Shown here: positions 51,147 through 57,341 of the stretch, one piece after another
How positions within the stretch are numbered: position 1 is the first letter of the stretch
Layout of the letters: each line of letters begins with the position of its first letter
Assembly: GCA_008501735.1 (NCBI GenBank)
Contig: QQUF01000052.1
Span: forward strand, 1-60,755
Length of the DNA stretch: 60,755 bases
Reading direction: 5' to 3'
Origin: Calditrichota bacterium
Lineage (GTDB): Bacteria > CLD3
Translations under genes and position numbers: made by a program
The notes under the pieces: generated by a model
What the model saw: only the letters and a program-made list of their open reading frames with translations
Told to the model about the DNA's origin: nothing
Database searches by the model: none

Positions 51147-53396
51147 TTAGTTTCCTGACCAATATTCCTTCTTAGCCTTCCCTTTAGAGTTTATTCTTTT
51201 TAATTTTTCAGATTCTTTTTGACGCCTCTCTGCTATTTCTAATAGAATTTCTTGGCTTGTAATCGAGTTATAATTTCCTACTTTTTTATAGCTCCCATCA
51301 CCCTGCATATCCCAATGAAGATTTTTGGGGTCAAGCTGAATTTCCAAAATTCTTTTCAAATCCCTTTTTAAATATTCATCTTCAACTGGTGTTAAGACTT
51401 CGATTCTTTTTTCCAAATTTCTTTTCATTAAATCAGCAGAGCCTATAAAATACTCTTCGCTGCCATTGTTATAAAAATAGAATGCTCTAAAGTGTTCTAA
51501 GAATCTACCAATAATGCTAAAAACCTCAATATTTTCTGAAAGTTTTTTTACTCTTGGTCGCAGACGACAAGTATCTCGGATTATTAAAGAAATTTTTACT
51601 CCATTTTGAGAAGCTTTATAAAGCCATAAAGTAATGTCCGGATCTTCTAAAGCATTCGCCTTAAAGATTAATCTTCCGTTTGAGTGAACTTTATGGACTT
51701 CAATTTCACGTTCAATTTTGGCGATTAATTGCTTCTTCATTGTGCTTGGAGCCATTAGAATTTTACTAAATTTGCGTTGAGGAGAACAACCCGTTGTTAA
51801 AAAATTAAAATACTCAGTCAAATCTCTTCCGATGTGAGAGTCGCAATTTAAAATTCCTAAATCAGTATAAAGTTTTGCTGTTCCCGCGTGATAATTTCCT
51901 GTTCCAATGTGGCTGTAAAGTTTAAACCCTTCTTGTTCTTTACGGACAATCAAAATTACTTTTGAGTGTGTTTTGAAACCTACAACTCCGTAAGTAATGT
52001 GAATTCCTTGTTCTTCAAGTTTACTTGCCCAAAAAATATTAGCTTCTTCGTCAAACCTTGCTTTTAGTTCGACAACAACTGTTACTTGCTTTTTATTTTG
52101 AGCTGCTTTTACTAAATATTTAATAACTTTTGTATCATCGGAAGTTCTATACAAAGTCATTTTTATCGCACGAACATTTGGGTCAGAACTAGCTTCTTTC
52201 AAAATTCTTTCAATTGAGCCTTTAAAGGAATCATAAGGGTGAAAAAGTAAAATAGGACCTTCTTCTCTTAAAGAATTAAAAATATTTGCTGATTCTTTTA
52301 ATCTTGGGTGGTCAATTGGTTTAAATGATGTTGTTTGTAATTCAACTCTATCTAAAAATGCAATTTGCATTAAGTCTCTTTTCCCAAGCATTCCTTGACT
52401 GTCATAAACATCTTTTTCTAAATCTAAGTCAAGCTCTTCGCTCAAAAATGCTTTTTGATGCTTTGTAGTATGGTCTTCGAAAAACTGAATTCTTACAATC
52501 GGTGCAAACTTTCTATCCACTAATTCGGATTCAATCATTTCTAAAAGGTCATCAGCTCGTTCTTCATCTTTTTCAGTGTTGGCATTCCGAGTAACTCTAA
52601 AAATTTCACAAGAAATAATTGTAACTCCCGGAAAAAGTAAATCAAGGTTATTTTTTATTAAATCTTCAAATTTGACAAAACGAAAAGATTCTTCGTCCCC
52701 AATTTTCACAAAGCGTGGAACATCTTTTCCAACGGGAACTTTGACTCTTGCAGTTGACTGCTCAACTTTATTTGATTCTCTAAAGTAAACTAATAAGTTT
52801 AAAGAAAGATTAGAAATAAATGGGAATGGGTGAGCTGGTCCGACAGATTGAGGAGTAATTAATGGAAAAATGTTGTTTATAAAATATTCTCTTAATAATT
52901 CTTTTTCATCATCTGGAATTTCTGAATATTCTAAAAGGTGAATTCCATTAGATTTTAGCTCGCTTTTTATTGAACGGAATAATTTTGCACTCACCTCTTC
53001 AATTTCATTAATTGCGTTATAACACTCAATCAATTGTTGTTTAGGAGTTCTTCCGTCAATGCTTAAAGTCTGAACATTTGCTTGTACTAGTTGTTTGAGT
53101 CCACCAATTCTTTTCATAAAAAACTCATCGGTGTTTGAAGCAACAATTGCTAAAAACTTCACTCTTTCAAGTAATGGGGTTTGTTTCTTTTCAGCTTCGT
53201 GCAAAACTCTTCGATTGAAATTTAGCCAAGTCAGTTCTCGATTCAAGTAAAGTTGATGTTGCTCTAAGTCATCGAATTTTAGTCCATTGGGCAATTTATC
53301 CTGACCAATTTTTACAAAGTAAGGTTTGGTCGAAGTTTGAACTTGTTGAGCTATTGATTGGTTTTCAACATTTTGAATATCTTCCATTTGATTCAC
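51147..53396 (-). CDS. ppk1: Polyphosphate kinase 1
   Basis: Reversibly polymerises the gamma phosphate of ATP into polyphosphate. The 749-residue protein has the full four-domain build: N-terminal domain starting LYLNRELTWLNFNRRVLHEA, head domain, and two PLD-like catalytic domains. The phospho-accepting His477 lies in FKTHSKVILI, followed by YSHIGTGNYH, and the second catalytic domain has SLIIRDTCRLRPRV. A Lys-rich tail follows. Its first codons overlap the sixA-like gene by 4 bases (ATGA), and ppx follows 29 bases on. Confidence 0.96.
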   Translation of the reverse strand: MNQMEDIQNVENQSIAQQVQTSTKPYFVKIGQDKLPNGLKFDDLEQHQLYLNRELTWLNFNRRVLHEAEKKQTPLLERVKFLAIVASNTDEFFMKRIGGLKQLVQANVQTLSIDGRTPKQQLIECYNAINEIEEVSAKLFRSIKSELKSNGIHLLEYSEIPDDEKELLREYFINNIFPLITPQSVGPAHPFPFISNLSLNLLVYFRESNKVEQSTARVKVPVGKDVPRFVKIGDEESFRFVKFEDLIKNNLDLLFPGVTIISCEIFRVTRNANTEKDEERADDLLEMIESELVDRKFAPIVRIQFFEDHTTKHQKAFLSEELDLDLEKDVYDSQGMLGKRDLMQIAFLDRVELQTTSFKPIDHPRLKESANIFNSLREEGPILLFHPYDSFKGSIERILKEASSDPNVRAIKMTLYRTSDDTKVIKYLVKAAQNKKQVTVVVELKARFDEEANIFWASKLEEQGIHITYGVVGFKTHSKVILIVRKEQEGFKLYSHIGTGNYHAGTAKLYTDLGILNCDSHIGRDLTEYFNFLTTGCSPQRKFSKILMAPSTMKKQLIAKIEREIEVHKVHSNGRLIFKANALEDPDITLWLYKASQNGVKISLIIRDTCRLRPRVKKLSENIEVFSIIGRFLEHFRAFYFYNNGSEEYFIGSADLMKRNLEKRIEVLTPVEDEYLKRDLKRILEIQLDPKNLHWDMQGDGSYKKVGNYNSITSQEILLEIAERRQKESEKLKRINSKGKAKKEYWSGN

Positions 53397-53890
53397 CTCA
53401 TTTTTTTTGAAATCATTTGTTTTGGTGATAATAAAAAATCAAGTGTTCCCATTCCAATTTCAATTTTGCCATAAAAGCCAACACAACAAAAACCACCTTT
53501 TTTTAGCAACAAATCTAAACTTTCATCTCCGACTAATAAAAAGGAAGCAAACCCACTAAGAAAAGGTTCGTGACCAACCAACAAAACATTTTCAAAATTT
53601 TGCGAATTAATTTTTTCAATTAGCCTTTCAAAAGAACCGCTTGGTATAAGGAGCTCTGTTTCCTGAATTTCAACACCAAGTTTCTCTGCAACAATTACTG
53701 CTGTTTCTTTAGCTCTTAGATAAGGACTAGAAAAGATTAGGTCAAAATTGATTTTTTGTTTTTTTATGAATTTGGAAATGTTTGTTATTTTTTCAATTCC
53801 GATTGGAACCAACTGGCGACTTTTGTCGGATAAAATATTTGGGTCATTTCGGTCTAATGCTATTCCGTGTCGCAAAATATAAATCTTCAT
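53393..53890 (-). CDS. SixA-type phosphohistidine phosphatase
   Basis: A 165-residue histidine phosphatase: catalytic RHG at residues 7-9 (IYILRHGIALDR), Arg59 in SSPYLRAKETA, and His107 in LLVGHEPFLSG. Proteins of this size and motif are called SixA after the E. coli phosphohistidine phosphatase, but related forms act on small phosphorylated molecules. Translational coupling to ppk1 (4-base overlap) is informative, because PPK1 itself works through a phosphohistidine. That it acts on PPK1 is only a hypothesis. Confidence 0.85.
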   Translation of the reverse strand: MKIYILRHGIALDRNDPNILSDKSRQLVPIGIEKITNISKFIKKQKINFDLIFSSPYLRAKETAVIVAEKLGVEIQETELLIPSGSFERLIEKINSQNFENVLLVGHEPFLSGFASFLLVGDESLDLLLKKGGFCCVGFYGKIEIGMGTLDFLLSPKQMISKKMR

Positions 53891-53975
53891 TTTTGAGCCG
53901 AAATTAAGATATTTTTGTTATCACTTAATTATCAAGATATTAAGGAAATATAAAGTTCTTCTAAATAGAATTGCA

Positions 53976-54722
53976 CTAATTTTTAATAAATTTGAAAAGG
54001 CTTTTTTCATTCTCGCTCAGAATCCAAAGGTTTTCTTCGCCATCGAGACAAACGCCCTCAGCTTTGTTCATTTTGAATGAAAACTCCTCATAGGAATTGA
54101 AAGGAGAAGTGTAATCTAAAATAATGACTTTTTCAGATTGGTCGCTTAGAATGAAGAGTTTGTTTTCTGCTTCTTGGAAAAATAATCCACTGAAATCACC
54201 TAAACCATAATTTCCGCTAATCTCTCGAATCAAACTTCCATCAAGCGAAACTTGGATAATTTTTGACGGGTTTTTCTCTTTGACTGTAATTAGGTAATTT
54301 TCTGTACTGTGGAAAACTACTGCTTCTAAACCATCAGAAGAAGTTAGCGAATCTGTCGTGGTAGGAATAAATTCAGAAATTTTATTTCCCAAAGAATCAA
54401 CCGAATAAATTTTTGAGCGTAATTCGTCTGCAAGAAAATAACCGTTGTTTAGAGGATTGAAAGCAACTCCTTCAAAATTGCCTCCATTAAAACCTAACTC
54501 TAAAGTCTCAACCAAGTTACCTTCCAAATCATATTTATAAATCAAAGAATCAACGGCATCATCGATTACTACTAATAAATTATTTTGGGAATCAAAACTT
54601 AAGCCTGAAGGTTCGCTTAGATTAATTGGAAATTCTTTTTCGAGTTTGTAAAGTGGAGTTTCGCTTGAACCTCCACAAGAAGTTAGAAGTGTAAAAAGGA
54701 GAAAGAATTTAAGGTTCTTCAA
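53976..54722 (-). CDS. SdiA-regulated/phytase-like beta-propeller lipoprotein
   Basis: A 248-residue lipoprotein: KNLKFFLLFTLLTSCGG with lipobox Cys16, then a six-bladed-type propeller of 35-45 residue repeats (EPSGLSFDSQNNLLVVIDD, FEGVAFNPLNNGYFLADE, GLEAVVFHSTENYLITVKE, AEGVCLDGEENLWILSE), as in the SdiA-regulated family, which is related to the esterase-like phytase fold. The start is taken at TTG 54722, because GGAG lies 6 bases before it; a TTG at 54737 has no such site. It overlaps the 3' end of the DUF4956 gene by 14 bases, hence coupled. A phosphate-ester substrate would suit the neighbourhood but is not shown. Confidence 0.78.
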   Translation of the reverse strand: MKNLKFFLLFTLLTSCGGSSETPLYKLEKEFPINLSEPSGLSFDSQNNLLVVIDDAVDSLIYKYDLEGNLVETLELGFNGGNFEGVAFNPLNNGYFLADELRSKIYSVDSLGNKISEFIPTTTDSLTSSDGLEAVVFHSTENYLITVKEKNPSKIIQVSLDGSLIREISGNYGLGDFSGLFFQEAENKLFILSDQSEKVIILDYTSPFNSYEEFSFKMNKAEGVCLDGEENLWILSENEKSLFKFIKN

Positions 54723-55383
54723 GGTCTTCTCCGGCAAAGAGTAGAACTTTGTCCAAACCTTCTGACAAACCTAAATCACCGATGAAGTTATCGCTTTCTT
54801 TGACATCTTTAAACTGAATACTAAATGACATTTCTAAAAATCCTGTTCTAAGTGACTTCATTTGCACAAGGTCAAAACGTGATAAATACTTATCAAATAT
54901 TTCTTGGTAAACTGGTTTTTTATCACCTCTTGGAGGCATCATAAATTTTACCAAAAATCTTTTGTCATTTTTAAACCCAAAATTGACAACGTTTAATACT
55001 AACAGTACAAAACCAATAAAAGTAGTACCAATTAAGGCAACTTTTAAAGCTCCAGCTCCACAAGCAATTCCAGCAGTTAAAGAGTAGAAAACAAAAGCTG
55101 TGTCTTTATTATCTTTAACAACGGTTCTAAAACGAATTATTGACAAAGCTCCGACCAAACTAAATGCTCGTGCGATATTATTTCCGATTGCCAACATTAC
55201 CATCGAAGTTACAAGTGCCAAAATTATCAAAGTCATAATGTAAGACCTTGAATAAGAAACACCCTTGTGAGTTAATTTGTAAATAAAAGAGATGAAAATT
55301 CCTAAAACGAATGCTAACCCAATCTGAAATAAAATATCATAACCTGAAAGAAAAGGTGTTAAAACATTACCAGTATCAAACAT
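54709..55383 (-). CDS. DUF4956 family membrane protein
   Basis: A 224-residue protein with four hydrophobic helices in the first 140 residues and the family core NNIARAFSLVGALSIIRFRT, followed by KDTAFVFYSLTAGIACG, and then a soluble alpha/beta C-terminal domain (about 145-224). DUF4956 proteins recur next to VTC-domain polyphosphate polymerases in bacteria, and this one starts 16 bases after the VTC gene. By analogy with the eukaryotic VTC complex, it may be the membrane part that anchors the polymerase or guides its product; this is inference. Confidence 0.88.
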   Translation of the reverse strand: MFDTGNVLTPFLSGYDILFQIGLAFVLGIFISFIYKLTHKGVSYSRSYIMTLIILALVTSMVMLAIGNNIARAFSLVGALSIIRFRTVVKDNKDTAFVFYSLTAGIACGAGALKVALIGTTFIGFVLLVLNVVNFGFKNDKRFLVKFMMPPRGDKKPVYQEIFDKYLSRFDLVQMKSLRTGFLEMSFSIQFKDVKESDNFIGDLGLSEGLDKVLLFAGEDLEEP

Positions 55384-55399
55384 TTAAATTTTGTAACTC

Positions 55400-56158
55400 C
55401 TAAGTGTAAATTGATTTATTGATGTCATTGACGAGATTAGATTCTTCCATTCCATAACAGAACTTAGAAATTGCTTCTTGAAATAAATTATATTTTATAA
55501 GAATTTTCTTAACCCAAGGGTCTAAAGTAAAATTGAATTTGACTTCAAAAACTATTTTTTCTGGGCTGATACAATGGCTCATATTTGAAATATCGTGAAC
55601 ATTGACAGAGTTAATTCCTTTTGACCGAATATTTCTATCAAAAGTTATTCTTAGTCTATCATTTTCAATTCCCATAAAAGCCTGTCTTTCATAAGTAATT
55701 AAGACTGTCGGTTGGAAAGCAATTGTTTCGATGTAATATCTAAATTTGTCAATTACTTCTATGTCTTTTTCAGTAATTCCGTTACTTGAGTAATTTCTGT
55801 CTTGCGGGTATAAAGCCCTGTCAAGTTCTGAAAGTTTGACTTTCCCTCTTTCTTTTACAACAAAATTATTGACTTTTCTTTTTATTTCAAAAAAGACATA
55901 ACCCAAAGATTCTTTGTTGCAGTAGCCTCTAATCCGTAGTTTTTTTCTAATTTTTGTACCAGCTAATTTTTCGTGGTAACAATCTCGGTTTACGGTTTCG
56001 AAATAAGCACTACTAATCGTGTAACCGTTTTTATCGGTTGCAAAACGCATATTTGGGTCAGGAATAATTCGCCCTTTCATTTCACTTTGGATTTCCTGAG
56101 CCATTTCTTCTGAAATAAAAAATTTATATTCGTAACGAGGTGTTACACCTTTAATCAT
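55400..56158 (-). CDS. VTC domain polyphosphate polymerase
   Basis: A 252-residue protein of the bacterial VTC/triphosphate-tunnel fold, related to the yeast Vtc4 catalytic domain that makes polyphosphate from ATP. Basic tunnel strands are visible in order: RYEYKF (8-13), SSAYFET (49-55), KLRIRGY (73-79), FEIKRK (90-95), VKERGKV (101-107), RLRITFDRNIR (168-178), the metal-binding type EVKFNF (205-210), and SKFCYG (231-236). It lacks the SPX domain that senses inositol pyrophosphates in eukaryotes. It lies in a tight cluster between an HlyD-like adaptor and DUF4956, and polyphosphate genes of other families follow downstream. Confidence 0.88.
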   Translation of the reverse strand: MIKGVTPRYEYKFFISEEMAQEIQSEMKGRIIPDPNMRFATDKNGYTISSAYFETVNRDCYHEKLAGTKIRKKLRIRGYCNKESLGYVFFEIKRKVNNFVVKERGKVKLSELDRALYPQDRNYSSNGITEKDIEVIDKFRYYIETIAFQPTVLITYERQAFMGIENDRLRITFDRNIRSKGINSVNVHDISNMSHCISPEKIVFEVKFNFTLDPWVKKILIKYNLFQEAISKFCYGMEESNLVNDINKSIYT

Positions 56159-56176
56159 TGTTTTTGCCTTTAGAAA

Positions 56177-57262
56177 TTACCACCAAACGTTCAATCCAAT
56201 TTTGGAAAAAGAACCGCCTAAGAACGCTTGTAAGATAGTAGTTTCACCTGTTTTAATATTTGTAAAACCCATCATTCCTAATTTTATTAATCTTTCAGGG
56301 TTCAAGATTTCTGCTTTAACAACTACGTAAAATCCAAATTCAGACTGGTTGATTTCGTCGCCTATTTCAATAATTTTTGCTTCAAAAATTTCATTTGGGT
56401 AAGAATCAAAAGAAAGTATTGCAGTTTGGTCTTTTAAAATTCTTTTCAAATGTCTTTGCGGAATGTAAATCTCTGCACTAAGAGTATCAAGATTTACAAT
56501 TTTGCACAAACTAGAACCGTTTTGAAATTCAATTATTTTACCTGAAATAGGTGAATAAATATTTCCTTGAGATTTATAAAATTCAAATAATTTTATCTCT
56601 TTCATTATTTTTTCGATTTCTAACTGTGCAATCTCAATTTGCTCTGGCTTAGAAGTCAGTAACTTAGTTTGAAGGTTAGCTTTTTCTTTTTCAAGTTTAA
56701 GTTTCTTTTCTTTTAATTCAAACTCAAGTTGTTCAAAATTTTGGATACTACTGACCTCTTTTTCTAAAAGTTCTTTCGCTCTGTCGAATCTTTTTTGAGC
56801 AAATTCTTTTTCAGATTCAGCAATTCTAATTTTCTTTTCGGCTTCTTCAATTATCGGTGCTTGTTCTTGAGACTTTGCTAAATTAAGTTTTGATTCAGCT
56901 ATTTTTAGCTCATAGATTAAAGCTTCTAAGTCAGAACTTAGTTTGTTAGAGTTCAGAGCTAAAACCAAATCACCTTTTTTGACTTCACTTTGAACTCCCA
57001 GATTTGAAGCTAAGTTCATATTTAAAATATCCGAATTGCTAAAATTTACAAAACGAAAACTAGGCTCTTTTTCTGATACTGAACTAGATTTTAGTTGTGA
57101 AAATATTTGACCATTTTCATTTTTTGAAAGTGTCCAAACATTTTTTGATTTTATCACACACTTTCCACTAATTGAATCAGTGTAAGGAATGAAACTCAAA
57201 ATAAATGCTAAAAGTACAATGCCAATTACCACCATAAACGATGGTTTTAAGTTATTTATCAA
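56177..57262 (-). CDS. HlyD/RND-type membrane adaptor protein
   Basis: A 361-residue periplasmic adaptor-like protein: one N-terminal membrane helix (about 9-26), a beta/lipoyl-like part, a long Glu/Lys/Gln-rich coiled coil (about 110-220), the second lipoyl half GNIYSPISGKIIEFQNGS, and a beta-barrel domain (AEIYIPQRHLKRILKDQTAIL, then GFYVVVKAEIL). Such adaptors bridge inner-membrane pumps to outer-membrane channels. No ABC, RND or MFS pump or TolC gene is adjacent; the VTC gene is 18 bases downstream instead, so it may serve the VTC-DUF4956 unit. Confidence 0.82.
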   Translation of the reverse strand: MINNLKPSFMVVIGIVLLAFILSFIPYTDSISGKCVIKSKNVWTLSKNENGQIFSQLKSSSVSEKEPSFRFVNFSNSDILNMNLASNLGVQSEVKKGDLVLALNSNKLSSDLEALIYELKIAESKLNLAKSQEQAPIIEEAEKKIRIAESEKEFAQKRFDRAKELLEKEVSSIQNFEQLEFELKEKKLKLEKEKANLQTKLLTSKPEQIEIAQLEIEKIMKEIKLFEFYKSQGNIYSPISGKIIEFQNGSSLCKIVNLDTLSAEIYIPQRHLKRILKDQTAILSFDSYPNEIFEAKIIEIGDEINQSEFGFYVVVKAEILNPERLIKLGMMGFTNIKTGETTILQAFLGGSFSKIGLNVWW

Positions 57263-57341
57263 TTTTTTGTAATCTCTATTTAAGTTTTTCTACAGCTAAT
57301 GAATTTAACAAATTGTTAACATTTTTCAAAGGCTCAAGAAA

